Below the pieces are notes generated by a model. The model saw only the letters and a program-made list of their open reading frames with translations, did not search any database and was not told the DNA's origin. 64,000 nt of DNA from Chryseobacterium daecheongense (GTDB lineage: Bacteria; Bacteroidota; Bacteroidia; Flavobacteriales; Weeksellaceae), in the NCBI RefSeq assembly GCF_003729955.1, contig NZ_RJTX01000002.1, positions 186,001 through 250,000 on the forward strand, written 5' to 3'. Positions 26,390-35,050 of the stretch are shown here, one piece after another. Position numbers and translations under genes: made by a program. Each line of letters begins with the position of its first letter. Position 1 is the first letter of the stretch.

Positions 26390-26971
26390 TTAAATTTTTT
26401 CCTTAGAAATCCACTTTCCAACCGTAGGTGCCTGATAATTTCTCATCTTCTCCAGTAATTCATCAATGTTATCACTCATCAGCAGCATATCACGGTTAAC
26501 CTGTTTTAAAAATCCTTTATCCACCATGGTTTGAACAAGCTTAATCAGGTCATCGTAAAAGCCGTCAATATTTAAAACGGCAATGGGTTTTTGATGAAGG
26601 CCTAACTGTGCCCAAGTGATCATTTCGAAGAATTCTTCCAATGTTCCATAACCTCCGGGAAGAACGATCACTCCGTCGCATAGCTCATTCATTTTGGTTT
26701 TTCTTTCGTGCATACTTTCCACGAGGATGAGTTCGGTGAGATTTTTATGGGCGATTTCTTTGGATTGTAAGAAATAAGGCAGTACACCAATTACTTTTCC
26801 GCCTTCTTGTAAGGCTCCGTCTGCAACAGCTCCCATTAATCCGACATCTGCTCCGCCATAAACTAACTGGATATCTTGTTGAGATAATGTGCGTCCGAGT
26901 AAACTGGCTTGTTCTTTATAAATATCATTGGAGCCAAAGCTGGACCCACAGAATACTGTAATACTTTTCAT
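26390..26971 (-). CDS. LOG family (TIGR00730) nucleotide 5'-monophosphate phosphoribohydrolase
   Basis: The 193-residue Rossmann-fold protein carries the LOG signature PGGYGTLEE (residues 105-113) and the HERKTKM stretch just before it (residues 89-94). Members split the N-glycosidic bond of cytokinin riboside monophosphates or AMP to give free base and ribose 5-phosphate; the bacterial substrate is not fixed. The former label lysine decarboxylase is wrong for this family. It lies 10 bp downstream of the glycolipid-binding-like gene on the same strand. Confidence 0.9.
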   Translation of the reverse strand: MKSITVFCGSSFGSNDIYKEQASLLGRTLSQQDIQLVYGGADVGLMGAVADGALQEGGKVIGVLPYFLQSKEIAHKNLTELILVESMHERKTKMNELCDGVIVLPGGYGTLEEFFEMITWAQLGLHQKPIAVLNIDGFYDDLIKLVQTMVDKGFLKQVNRDMLLMSDNIDELLEKMRNYQAPTVGKWISKEKI

Positions 26972-26981
26972 TATAATTTTA

Positions 26982-27536
26982 TTAATCTATATTGTGTTTT
27001 TTTTCAAAAAGATCCGGATAATATTCAATTAACCCTAAATTATCAACCGAAATTTTTGCTTCAAAATTTTTAGGAATGTTCTCATATAAATATTCGGATT
27101 TGCTTATTTGGGTATATTGTTGCTTTACCGGCTTGATTATATTCTCTAAAATGTTGATATAAATAACATTTATTTCTCCGGATTGATTTTCAGATAATTT
27201 TAAATTATTGATAGGTAATGTATTGGTAAAAGGCGTTAAAGAAATATCGATGTATCTGAAATTTGAAAATTCAGGACGTTTTGTTCCGTTAATTTCCCAG
27301 TCATTTCCATTTTTTATTCCTTCAACTTTTGATTTTGTTCCATTAATTTCATATTCAATGGTGAAATTTTGAACGAGCCAATCCTTATCGATTGTTATAT
27401 GATAATTGACAAAATAAATTTTATCTTCGAATGAACCGATAATTCTTGAGGTAGCCACATAATTCTTCTCACTTTCAATCAGATTGAAATATTCAAGAGA
27501 ATGATATAGTATACCTTTCCAAATTATCGGATCCAT
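26982..27536 (-). CDS. Putative glycolipid-binding (DUF1089) domain protein
   Basis: The 184-residue protein matches the DUF1089 'putative glycolipid-binding' pattern: an N-terminal WKG.......E, then ISLTPFTNTLPINNLKL near residues 99-116, with TPFTNTLPI as the family hallmark, then QQYTQI and a C-terminal VDNLGLIEYYPDLF. There is no signal peptide, so the protein is cytoplasmic. The function is unproven. It sits between a peptidase gene and the LOG gene with gaps of 10-12 bp, so the three may form one operon. Confidence 0.8.
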   Translation of the reverse strand: MDPIIWKGILYHSLEYFNLIESEKNYVATSRIIGSFEDKIYFVNYHITIDKDWLVQNFTIEYEINGTKSKVEGIKNGNDWEINGTKRPEFSNFRYIDISLTPFTNTLPINNLKLSENQSGEINVIYINILENIIKPVKQQYTQISKSEYLYENIPKNFEAKISVDNLGLIEYYPDLFEKKHNID

Positions 27537-27547
27537 TGAACAGATTT

Positions 27548-28993
27548 TTAATTTTTAACAGGAATATTCGCTAAAATGTCCTTAGTGAAACTCCAGAATT
27601 TCTGTGCGGAAGGAATGTTTGCCTTTTCATCCGGAGAATGCGCTCCTCTGATGGTAGGACCAAAGCTCACCATTTCCATTTCAGGATAATTCGCTCCAAT
27701 AATTCCACATTCTAATCCTGCATGACAAGCTACAACGTGAGGTTTCTCACCGAATTTCTCTGTGTAGATTTTCTCCATCAACTGCACGATTTCTGAACCT
27801 GGCTTTGGCTTCCATCCAGGATAGGAACCGCTGAATTCTACTTTCATTCCTGCCAATTCTCCAACTGATTTCAATTGTTCTGCTACAGAATTCTTTGTAG
27901 ATTCTACCGATGATCTGGAAAGGTTTAAGATTTTTAATTCTCCGCCTTTTAATTCTACTCTTGCTACGTTATTGGAAGATTCTACAAGGTCTTTCACATC
28001 CGGACTCATTCTATACACTCCATTGTGAAGAGATTTCAATACTAAAATGATTTTTCTTGAATCTTCCTCAGAAAGAGCTTTTTCGGAACTTGTTGAGTTT
28101 TCTAAATTAATGTGAATGTTAGGTTCAACCGTTGCAAATTCTTCTAAGATTTCTTTTTTCAGTTGAGTGGTCTCTTCAATGAATTCATTAGCGTTCCGAA
28201 CAGAAACCAAAGCAACCGCTTCTCTCGGAATAGCATTTCTTAAGCCGCCTCCGTCGATAGAAATAAGTTGGATGTTTTCTTTCTCCAGACCCGCATAAAG
28301 CAACCTTCCTAAAATGATATTAGAATTTCCCAGGCCTTTATGAATATCCATTCCAGAGTGTCCTCCCTGTAACCCTTTCACTTCTATTCTTACGATTTGC
28401 CCTTTTGCAGCTTCCACTTCATAATTCTGAGTAATGGTTACATCAATTCCACCTGCACAACCTATATCGATCTCATCATCTTCTTCCGTATCAAGGTTCA
28501 AAAGGATGTCTCCTGTAAGTTGTCCTGGCTTTAAACCCAGAGCTCCGGTCATTCCTGTTTCTTCATCAATCGTAAAAAGAGCTTCCAGTGCAGGGTGCGG
28601 AATATCTGAACTTTCCAGGATAGACATAATAGTTGCCACTCCTAAACCGTTATCAGCACCTAAAGTGGTTCCTTTTGCTTTCACCCAGTCTCCATCAACT
28701 TCCATTTTGATTCCTTCTGTGTCAAAATCAAAATTGATGTCATTGTTCTTTTGGCAAACCATATCCAGGTGAGACTGAAGGATAACCGATTTTCGGTTTT
28801 CCATTCCGGCAGTAGCTGGTTTTTTAATGATAACATTTCCTACTTCATCTACAGTAGTTTCCAATCCCAGATTTTCCCCAAATTCTTTGATGAACGCAAT
28901 TACTTTTCCCTCTTTTTTAGAAGGTCTCGGAACAGCATTAAGTTTGGAGAAGTTTTTCCAGATGATTTGTGGTTCTATATTGGATAATTCCAT
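27548..28993 (-). CDS. pepD: Cytosolic aminoacyl-histidine dipeptidase (Xaa-His)
   Basis: The 481-residue enzyme belongs to the M20 family PepD group, which cleaves Xaa-His dipeptides such as carnosine in the cytoplasm. The two-zinc site is seen: HLDMV near residue 75 (His and Asp), GADNGLG near residue 112, and DEETGMTGA near residue 143 with the catalytic and bridging Glu. The lid domain contains GLQGGHSGMDI near residue 214. The start is the ATG at 28993 (MELSNIEPQ); the longer TTG frame begins upstream of the -7 element. Confidence 0.94.
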   Translation of the reverse strand: MELSNIEPQIIWKNFSKLNAVPRPSKKEGKVIAFIKEFGENLGLETTVDEVGNVIIKKPATAGMENRKSVILQSHLDMVCQKNNDINFDFDTEGIKMEVDGDWVKAKGTTLGADNGLGVATIMSILESSDIPHPALEALFTIDEETGMTGALGLKPGQLTGDILLNLDTEEDDEIDIGCAGGIDVTITQNYEVEAAKGQIVRIEVKGLQGGHSGMDIHKGLGNSNIILGRLLYAGLEKENIQLISIDGGGLRNAIPREAVALVSVRNANEFIEETTQLKKEILEEFATVEPNIHINLENSTSSEKALSEEDSRKIILVLKSLHNGVYRMSPDVKDLVESSNNVARVELKGGELKILNLSRSSVESTKNSVAEQLKSVGELAGMKVEFSGSYPGWKPKPGSEIVQLMEKIYTEKFGEKPHVVACHAGLECGIIGANYPEMEMVSFGPTIRGAHSPDEKANIPSAQKFWSFTKDILANIPVKN

Positions 28994-29010
28994 AAAAATT
29001 TTATTTTTCT

Positions 29011-29018
29011 CAAAATTA
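29011..29018 (-). promoter_or_regulatory. Promoter -7 element for pepD
   Basis: The reverse strand reads TAATTTTG, 17 bp before the ATG at 28993, which rules out the TTG further upstream as the start. Confidence 0.5.
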
Positions 29019-29160
29019 CAAAATAAAAAACGCTCCCGTAAATTCAGGAGCATTCTTTTTCTTATTCAGCTAAATTGTAAAAAAGCAAAATCGTGAAATT
29101 GCAAATCGTTAAACTATAGTTATAAGATTGCAAACTTGCCTTTTCTTCGCTTTTACTTTT

Positions 29161-29655
29161 CTAACATCCGCATTCTCCATAAATCGGAGTGGATACTATA
29201 GTTCCGTCGGCTTTTTCAATGGTTAAAGTACCTTCGAATAATAAGGCTTCTTCACTTTTTATTTTTTTACCCTTTACAGAGATCTTGTAGTTTTCATTTT
29301 CTATTTCTTTACTTAGCTCTTCATCTACTTCCATATCATTGGAAGAAATAAGGTTCATAGCAAGTCTTTGCCCATCCAGTTTCATATACGCTGTTTTTCC
29401 GGCATCGTCGGCATAAATATATTTTTCAGCTTCAAAATCGGCTTTGTTTCTGGCGAAATAGCATGAACATTCTTTAATTTCCTTTGGGAATGGAAAAACT
29501 TCAACTAAAATTTTCCCACTCGCAACAGTATCAACGGTTACGGAATCCTGCTTCACACTCAAGGAATCTGCAGGTGAAGGATTGGAAACTGTTTCTTTGT
29601 CCTTTTTACAGGCCATCAGCATGAATGCTGACAAGGGAATGATTATATATTTCAT
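29161..29655 (-). CDS. Lipoprotein of unknown function
   Basis: The 164-residue product starts MKYIIIPLSAFMLMACKKDK, a lipobox with LMAC and Cys16 as the lipid attachment site, so it is bound to a membrane, probably the outer one. A Ser/Pro/Thr-rich stretch of about 30 residues follows as a tether. The globular part contains five cysteines (CSCYFARNKADFEAEKYIYAD; closing YGECGC), which suggests disulfides. I recognise no family. It lies 14 bp after the gene for the LURP-one-like protein and is probably co-transcribed. Confidence 0.75.
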   Translation of the reverse strand: MKYIIIPLSAFMLMACKKDKETVSNPSPADSLSVKQDSVTVDTVASGKILVEVFPFPKEIKECSCYFARNKADFEAEKYIYADDAGKTAYMKLDGQRLAMNLISSNDMEVDEELSKEIENENYKISVKGKKIKSEEALLFEGTLTIEKADGTIVSTPIYGECGC

Positions 29656-29669
29656 TGTCTGTGCGGTTT

Positions 29670-30275
29670 TTAGCCTCTTGCTCTTTCCAGAAGCACCATC
29701 ATTAGTAATGAAAGAACAACTAAGCTTTCATCTTCATCGTCAATATCGATGATTCTATCCAGTTGGAATCTTCTGCCAAAGAAAGAAGGCATTTTCTTTA
29801 ATTTAAAATATTCTTTTCCGTCCATTCCTTTTACCGTGTAAGACGGGTTTAGAAAATATCCGGTAAACATCCCGATAATAGGAATTTCACCTACCACTCC
29901 GTCGAAGAATTTTACCCATGCGTTGTCTTCCATTACCGTAAATTTAGGCTGATCATTTGCATCCAGGATATTGTACGTTGATTTCCAAAGAGAACGCATT
30001 CCTTTTCTGGCCAATCTTCCGAAGTTTTTATTGTTGATGAGATCATTTAAAGAATAAGAAGCATTGAAATCAATCCATTGATTGGCTTTGATCCTGAAAA
30101 GCTCTTTGGATTTGCTTTCGTCATTAAATACAATAACATCCTCTTTAAGCTTGAACATTTTTTGACGGACATACGCTACATAATTTCCATTTCTGTCCGT
30201 AATATTAAAGTCGCTGGATAATGTGGTGATTTTAAACTTGAAATCAAGAGGATAATTAAGATTGTTAAGTACCAT
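29670..30275 (-). CDS. LURP-one-related/tubby-C-like protein
   Basis: The 201-residue protein looks like the LURP-one-related (tubby C-terminal/scramblase-like) beta-barrel family: [32 protein letters not shown] near residues 23-54, followed by two later repeats of the xxDxxGxxxFxxK pattern ([12 protein letters not shown] and [15 protein letters not shown]). A hydrophobic segment closes the sequence ([14 protein letters not shown]). There is no signal peptide, so it is cytoplasmic. The function is unknown in bacteria. It starts the two-gene unit with the lipoprotein. Confidence 0.7.
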   Translation of the reverse strand: MVLNNLNYPLDFKFKITTLSSDFNITDRNGNYVAYVRQKMFKLKEDVIVFNDESKSKELFRIKANQWIDFNASYSLNDLINNKNFGRLARKGMRSLWKSTYNILDANDQPKFTVMEDNAWVKFFDGVVGEIPIIGMFTGYFLNPSYTVKGMDGKEYFKLKKMPSFFGRRFQLDRIIDIDDEDESLVVLSLLMMVLLERARG

Positions 30276-30303
30276 TTAGTTTATTTTTTTCATATTTTCC
30301 TTT

Positions 30304-30311
30304 CAAAGATA
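30304..30311 (-). promoter_or_regulatory. Promoter -7 element for the LURP-one-like gene
   Basis: The reverse strand reads TATCTTTG, 28 bp before the ATG at 30275. Confidence 0.45.
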
Positions 30312-30376
30312 ACATTTTATGGGGAATTGAGGGTGATTTTAAGCGTTATAAACCATGAATACTCATCTTTTTGTGT

Positions 30377-30384
30377 TATTTTTG
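30377..30384 (+). promoter_or_regulatory. Promoter -7 element close to the recR start
   Basis: TATTTTTG lies only 5 bp before the ATG at 30390. If it is the working promoter, recR mRNA is nearly leaderless. No clear -33 is seen. Confidence 0.4.
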
Positions 30385-30389
30385 TCATT

Positions 30390-31004
30390 ATGGATTATCC
30401 TAGTAAAGTTTTAGCAAAAGCAGTGGATGAAATTTCAGGATTGCCCGGAATCGGCAGGAAAACAGCTTTGCGTTTAGCATTACATTTATTAAAACAGCCC
30501 AATTCCAGAGCAGTCAGTCTGGGAAATTCCCTTATTAATCTTGTCAACGAGATCAAATATTGTAAAGAATGCCATAATTTTTCTGATTTTGATACCTGCG
30601 AGATTTGCAGCAATCCTAAGAGAAATGATGAACTGATCTGTATTGTGGAAGACGTAAGGGACGTAATCGCTATTGAAAATACTGGGAAATATACCGGTAA
30701 ATACCTGATTTTAGGTGGGAAAATCTCTCCGATGGAAGGGGTAGGACCAAACCAGCTTAATATTCCGAGCATAGAGAGGAAATTGAATGAAGGTAAAGTC
30801 AGAGAGTTCATATTTGCCTTAAGTGCGACTATGGAAGGCGACACTACTGCTTATTACATTTATAAAAAATTCAAAGGCTTTGAAGTGAAATTTTCAAGTA
30901 TTGCCAGAGGGATTTCAGTAGGAGACGAGCTGGAATATGCTGATGAGATTTCCTTAGGAAGATCTATTATGAATAGACTGCCTTATGATGAAGGAAGTTC
31001 TTAA
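30390..31004 (+). CDS. recR: Recombination mediator RecR
   Basis: The 204-residue protein, from the ATG at 30390 ([16 protein letters not shown]), is RecR, which with RecO and RecF loads RecA at gaps. The helix-hairpin-helix segment [10 protein letters not shown] is near residues 17-26, the four-cysteine zinc finger (CKECHNF, CEICSN) is at about residues 56-74, and the Toprim motif CIVEDVRDV is near residue 87. The longer frame, which adds 21 residues, starts ahead of the promoter element and is unlikely. The next gene follows after 17 bp, so recR may drive the polysaccharide genes. Confidence 0.95.
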   Translation: MDYPSKVLAKAVDEISGLPGIGRKTALRLALHLLKQPNSRAVSLGNSLINLVNEIKYCKECHNFSDFDTCEICSNPKRNDELICIVEDVRDVIAIENTGKYTGKYLILGGKISPMEGVGPNQLNIPSIERKLNEGKVREFIFALSATMEGDTTAYYIYKKFKGFEVKFSSIARGISVGDELEYADEISLGRSIMNRLPYDEGSS

Positions 31005-31021
31005 TCCTTAAATCAAACATA

Positions 31022-31813
31022 ATGATTTCCGTAATAATTCCTATGTACAATGCAGAAAGAACCATTATAAATGCTTTAAATTCAATTAAAGCTCAAACAA
31101 TTGGTGTGCAGGAATTTGAAGTCCTCATTGTGAATGACGGTTCTACAGATCAAAGTAAGAAGCTGGTTCAGGAATATATGGAAAGCCATCCGGAAATGAA
31201 TATCAGAATCATTGATCAACCCAATGGAGGTGTTTCAAAGGCAAGGAATACAGGAATGAAGGTGGCATATGGAGATTATATCGCTTTATTGGACTCCGAT
31301 GATGAGTGGCTACCTGAAAAGACAGAAAAACAGTTGAAATTTTTAAAAGATAACTTTCTCCAAGTAGACTTTATTACAGCCTTGAGAAATGGGGAGAAAA
31401 TCTGGTTTCCTTACCGAATAAACCAGCATAATTTGGCTAAAATAACACTGAGGAAATTACTTCTAAGGGTAGATGGACAAACTTCTACAGCCTTATTTAA
31501 AAGAAAAGTTCTTGAAAACACAGGATGGTTTGATGAAGCCCAAAAGTACTCGGAAGATGCAAATTACTGGATGAGGATTTCTGAAAGCAATAATATGTAT
31601 ATCTTAGCAGAAGAATTGGCTTTTACCGGTGGTGGGAAAAGATCTTTCGGTGTTTCGGGACTGTCTGCTAATCTTCCGGAAATGGAAAAAGGCATACAGA
31701 AGAATTTACGGGAAATGTATCACTCGAAACGGATCGGCCGCTTAGAATACATTTTGTTTTTCCTGTTTTTGAAAATCAAATATGTTGTAAGAATTTTTAA
31801 ACGTAAATTATGA
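31022..31813 (+). CDS. Glycosyltransferase family 2
   Basis: The 263-residue GT-A enzyme begins MISVIIPMYNAERTI, the classic family 2 nucleotide-sugar site, with VNDGSTDQS near residues 38-46 and the metal-binding LLDSDDEW near residues 90-97. Later parts carry NAMREIRR-like acceptor features less clearly; EDANYWMRI near residue 180 gives the catalytic ED. It moves a sugar to a cell-surface glycan, acceptor unknown. The C-terminus has a short basic, hydrophobic helix (LEYILFFLFLKIKYVV) that may hold it at the membrane. Its stop overlaps the next start (ATGA). Confidence 0.9.
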   Translation: MISVIIPMYNAERTIINALNSIKAQTIGVQEFEVLIVNDGSTDQSKKLVQEYMESHPEMNIRIIDQPNGGVSKARNTGMKVAYGDYIALLDSDDEWLPEKTEKQLKFLKDNFLQVDFITALRNGEKIWFPYRINQHNLAKITLRKLLLRVDGQTSTALFKRKVLENTGWFDEAQKYSEDANYWMRISESNNMYILAEELAFTGGGKRSFGVSGLSANLPEMEKGIQKNLREMYHSKRIGRLEYILFFLFLKIKYVVRIFKRKL

Positions 31814-32361
31814 TATATAAACTTTTTTGGGCATTAAGGGCATTGTTGTATGCACCATTTTTTGGGAAGTTTGGATTTCCTTCGTATTTGGGCAAACCAT
31901 TGTTTCTCATGGGAATCAGAAAAGTTTTTATTGATAAAAGAGTACGAATTTTTCCGCACTTGAGAATGGAAGTGCACCGTTCGGGAAGTATTCATATCCA
32001 AGAAGATGTTGTGATTTCACAGAATGTACATATTACTTCGGCAGGAAATCTCATCATTGGCAAAAGCTCTTTGATTTTAGCCAATGTATTTATTACCAAT
32101 ATCGATCATGATTATGAAGAGATCGGTAAACATGTCGTAAACCAGGAGTATGTGATCAAAGATACGATTATCGGAGAAAATTGCTATATTGGAATGGGAG
32201 CAGCCATCATGGCAGGAACAAAGCTGGGAAAACAATGTATTGTAGGTGCCAATTCGGTGGTGAGAGGAGAGTTTCCGGATTATTGTGTCATTGTGGGAGC
32301 GCCGGCCAGAATTGTAAAGAAATATGATTTTGAAACAGGTAAATGGGAAAAGTTTAGCTAA
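31810..32361 (+). CDS. Left-handed beta-helix acyltransferase (WcaF/maltose acetyltransferase-like)
   Basis: The 183-residue protein has the hexapeptide-repeat pattern of trimeric acyltransferases (for example IHIQEDVVISQNVHITSAGN, then GENCYIGMGAAIMAGTKLGKQCIVGANSVV) with an ITNIDHDYEEIG loop near residue 95 that supplies the catalytic His. It transfers an acetyl or similar group from acyl-CoA to a sugar. The first 50 residues are more hydrophobic, as in the WcaF group. It overlaps the preceding glycosyltransferase by 4 bp and belongs to the same polysaccharide unit. Confidence 0.87.
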   Translation: MIYKLFWALRALLYAPFFGKFGFPSYLGKPLFLMGIRKVFIDKRVRIFPHLRMEVHRSGSIHIQEDVVISQNVHITSAGNLIIGKSSLILANVFITNIDHDYEEIGKHVVNQEYVIKDTIIGENCYIGMGAAIMAGTKLGKQCIVGANSVVRGEFPDYCVIVGAPARIVKKYDFETGKWEKFS

Positions 32362-32367
32362 GATTGT

Positions 32368-33501
32368 ATGAAAAATATTTTAATCACAGGAGGAGCTGGA
32401 TTCATTGGAAGCAAGCTGTCTTTACAACTTAAGAAGAAAGGATATGAAATCACCGTTATAGATAACCTCTCTTCACAAATTCATGGGAAGAATCCAGAAA
32501 CAGATTCTCCTTTGTATAAAAGTATTGTAGGGCAGGTTAATTTCATTAATGGTGACGTGGTTCGTCCTGAAGATTGGGAAAAAGCTATTAAGGGGCAGGA
32601 TGTCATTGTGCATTTGGCTGCGGAAACAGGGACGGGACAATCAATGTATCAGATTGAAAAATATACAAGCGTCAATGTATCCGGGACGGCAAAAATGCTG
32701 GATCTTTTGGTGAATAAACCCCATCATGTTAAAAAGGTGATCATTGCTTCTTCCAGAGCAGTATATGGGGAAGGAAAATATCTTCATCCGGAATTAGGAC
32801 TTATCTATCCTAAACCAAGAAATGTAGAGGAAATGAGAAAAGGACATTTCGAAATACAATACCCTGACGGGCAGTTTCTTAAGGCACTTCCGACCGATGA
32901 AGAATCTAAGATACATCCTACATCCATTTACGGGATTACCAAATATACCCAGGAACAAATGGTGATGACGGCCTGTTCTTCCATGGGAGTAGCACCTGTT
33001 GCTGTAAGATTTCAAAACGTTTATGGAGAAGGACAGTCATTATTAAATCCTTATACGGGAATATTATCCATCTTTTCATCGCAAATCCTTAACGGAAATG
33101 ATATCAACGTTTTTGAAGACGGAAAAGAGTCCAGAGACTTCATTCATGTTGATGATGCGGTAGAAGCCGTTGTGAAGTGTATCGAAAATGATGCAGCCGA
33201 TGGAGAAGTGTTTAATGTAGGGACGGGAATTCCTACAGATGTAATTACCGTTGCGGAGAATTTAAAAAAGTTTTACAACAGGGATTTTGAAATCAATGTT
33301 TCCGGACAATTTCGTTTGGGAGATATCCGACATAATTTTGCAGATATCAGTAAAATTAAATCCAGGTTAAATTTTCAACCCCGGATATCTTTTGAAGAAG
33401 GAATAGGAAAGTTTACCAATTGGGTTCTGCAACAGAACATCAGAGATGTGAAATTCAAAGAATCTCTTGAAGAGATGAAAGTTAAAGGGCTTTTAAAATG
33501 A
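32368..33501 (+). CDS. NAD-dependent sugar epimerase/dehydratase
   Basis: The 377-residue extended SDR has the NAD loop GGAGFIGS (residues 8-15), the DNLSSQ stretch that follows it, and the catalytic YGITKYTQEQ (YxxxK, near residue 189). The insert with HPELGLIYPKPRNVEEM near residues 138-154 distinguishes it from plain GalE; such proteins are usually labelled UDP-glucose 4-epimerase or dTDP-glucose 4,6-dehydratase, and the exact substrate is not clear. It stands 6 bp after the acyltransferase gene and overlaps the next gene by 4 bp. Confidence 0.87.
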   Translation: MKNILITGGAGFIGSKLSLQLKKKGYEITVIDNLSSQIHGKNPETDSPLYKSIVGQVNFINGDVVRPEDWEKAIKGQDVIVHLAAETGTGQSMYQIEKYTSVNVSGTAKMLDLLVNKPHHVKKVIIASSRAVYGEGKYLHPELGLIYPKPRNVEEMRKGHFEIQYPDGQFLKALPTDEESKIHPTSIYGITKYTQEQMVMTACSSMGVAPVAVRFQNVYGEGQSLLNPYTGILSIFSSQILNGNDINVFEDGKESRDFIHVDDAVEAVVKCIENDAADGEVFNVGTGIPTDVITVAENLKKFYNRDFEINVSGQFRLGDIRHNFADISKIKSRLNFQPRISFEEGIGKFTNWVLQQNIRDVKFKESLEEMKVKGLLK

Positions 33502-34517
33502 TCAGCTTAAAAGATAAAAAGATACTTTTCTTATCCGTGAGCTTTTTTAAATATGAAAGAGCCATTGCAAAAAGACTATCCGAACTAGGTGCAAAGGTTG
33601 ATTTTTATGATGAAAGGCCTTCTAATTCTAATTTTTCAAAAGGAATCATCCGTTTTAATAAAAAGCTGTACCAATTACAGATTCATAAATATTATAAAAA
33701 GATTTTAGAAGAAATTCAAGGAAAGAAATATGATTATTTTCTTTTGATCAAAGGAGAAGCCACTCCTGCTTTTTTCCTTGAAGAAATTAAAAGAAATAAT
33801 CCACACATGGAAATGATTCATTATAATTTTGATCCATTGACGGAATATCCTCTTTTGATTTCTAATTTACAATATTTTGATAAAAAATTCACGTTTGAAC
33901 GGAGTGATACTCAAAAGTATAATTTGCATTTCAGACCCTTATTTTATCTGGATGAATATAGAGATTCAAATCATGAATTTCAGGATTTTGAGCATGATGT
34001 CGTATTTATCGGAAGTGCTCACACAGACCGGTATGTGGTTGGGGAAAAAGTGAAATCAGTGGCAGATAAGCTTAGCCTGAAGTCCTTTTTTTATTATTAT
34101 GCGATGGGAAGAACGGCTTTCAAGCTCAAAAAACTTTTTGATAAAAATATGAAGCAATTTGATCTTAAAAAAGTCAGTTTTGAAAAGCTGAATCATGAGC
34201 AAATCATTGACTACTATAAAAAATCGAAAGCAGTATTGGATATTAATAAGCCCTTTCAAAACGGATTAACCATTAGAACGTTTGAAGTGCTTGCTGCTGG
34301 AAGAAAATTAATAACAACAAATGAAGATATCAGGAATTACCCTTTTTATAATCCGAATAATATTTTAATTATTGACCGGGAAAATGTGGAATTACGTCCC
34401 GATTTTTTTACTGAAGCCTTTTCCGGGATAGATGAAAAGATCCTTTATATGATGTCTTTGGATTCGTTTATCGAATGTCTGTTTTTCAAAGACCAGGATT
34501 CTTATTGGAATGTCTGA
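33498..34517 (+). CDS. CgeB-like glycosyltransferase (GT-B)
   Basis: The 339-residue protein resembles the CgeB/spore maturation-type GT-B transferases: IHKYYKKILEEIQ early, MIHYNFDPLTEYP near residue 111, a clear C-terminal donor domain with HDVVFIGSAHTDRY near residue 164 and NGLTIRTFEVLAAGRKLITTNED near residue 258, where the E of TFEV and the GAG-like turn match the usual sugar-donor motif. Donor and acceptor are unknown. It ends the polysaccharide unit that starts behind recR and is followed by a bidirectional terminator. Confidence 0.8.
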   Translation: MISLKDKKILFLSVSFFKYERAIAKRLSELGAKVDFYDERPSNSNFSKGIIRFNKKLYQLQIHKYYKKILEEIQGKKYDYFLLIKGEATPAFFLEEIKRNNPHMEMIHYNFDPLTEYPLLISNLQYFDKKFTFERSDTQKYNLHFRPLFYLDEYRDSNHEFQDFEHDVVFIGSAHTDRYVVGEKVKSVADKLSLKSFFYYYAMGRTAFKLKKLFDKNMKQFDLKKVSFEKLNHEQIIDYYKKSKAVLDINKPFQNGLTIRTFEVLAAGRKLITTNEDIRNYPFYNPNNILIIDRENVELRPDFFTEAFSGIDEKILYMMSLDSFIECLFFKDQDSYWNV

Positions 34518-34528
34518 ATAGATGAAAT

Positions 34529-34558
34529 AAAAAAGCAACTCAACGAGTTGCTTTTTTT
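34529..34558. terminator. Convergent (bidirectional) terminator
   Basis: A stem of 7 strong pairs (GCAACTC / GAGTTGC), extended by A/T on both sides with an AAC loop, separates the glycosyltransferase operon from the convergent secG. Confidence 0.85.
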
Positions 34559-34577
34559 ATGATGTAAAATAATATTC

Positions 34578-34916
34578 TTATTTAGTTGGCTTCACAGGAG
34601 TTGTGGTTTGAGAAGCCGGAGCAGATTGTGCAGGAGCTTCTTTCTTCACTGGCTGTTGCTGTGTTGGAGCCACTTGTGATGGTTTACCAGTAATGACAAC
34701 ACTTAAAAGGATAAGAACGATGATCACAGTTCCTAATGTCCATGTCGCTTTCTCCATGAAGTCATTGGTTCTTTGTACTCCAAATTGTGCAGATGATGCA
34801 CCTCCGAAAGTGCTGGAAAGACCCCCACCTTTTGGATTTTGAGCCATAATGATAATTACAAGTAAAACACTTGCAATCATAACAAGAACCATCAATAGTG
34901 TAAATATAGTATCCAT
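34578..34916 (-). CDS. secG: SecG preprotein translocase subunit
   Basis: The 112-residue product has two membrane helices and the SecG loop motif NPKGGGLSSTFGG near residues 27-39 between them, which makes it the small accessory subunit of the SecYEG channel. A Gln/Pro/Thr-rich tail of about 35 residues (PTQQQPVKKEAPAQ...) follows, as is frequent in Bacteroidetes SecG. A well-spaced promoter lies 25 bp upstream of the ATG. It is a single gene between two terminators. Confidence 0.95.
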   Translation of the reverse strand: MDTIFTLLMVLVMIASVLLVIIIMAQNPKGGGLSSTFGGASSAQFGVQRTNDFMEKATWTLGTVIIVLILLSVVITGKPSQVAPTQQQPVKKEAPAQSAPASQTTTPVKPTK

Positions 34917-34941
34917 TAATTCTGATATCTTTTTGAATGGG

Positions 34942-34972
34942 CAAATTTAGTCTTTTTTTATCGAACAACAAA
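34942..34972 (-). promoter_or_regulatory. secG promoter (-7 and -33 elements)
   Basis: On the reverse strand TAAATTTG (34942-34949) is preceded by TTTG (34969-34972) with an exact 19-nt spacer. Confidence 0.7.
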
Positions 34973-35001
34973 AAAAGATATCATCAAATATTGATAAAAA
35001 T

Positions 35002-35029
35002 AAAAGCGGCAACATTTGTTGCCGCTTTT
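35002..35029 (-). terminator. Intrinsic terminator after the M16 peptidase pair
   Basis: A perfect 12-bp stem (AAAAGCGGCAAC / GTTGCCGCTTTT) with a 4-nt loop lies 22 bp past the stop of the minus-strand gene. Confidence 0.85.
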
Positions 35030-35050
35030 TCCATACATATAAGACTGTTC

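Noticed and set aside
26390..26971. Lysine decarboxylase
   Set aside because: The PGGxGTxxE motif belongs to the LOG phosphoribohydrolase family; there is no PLP site.
27548..29053. Longer pepD reading from a TTG at 29053
   Set aside because: The -7 element at 29011-29018 lies inside that extension, and family homology begins at the ATG at 28993.
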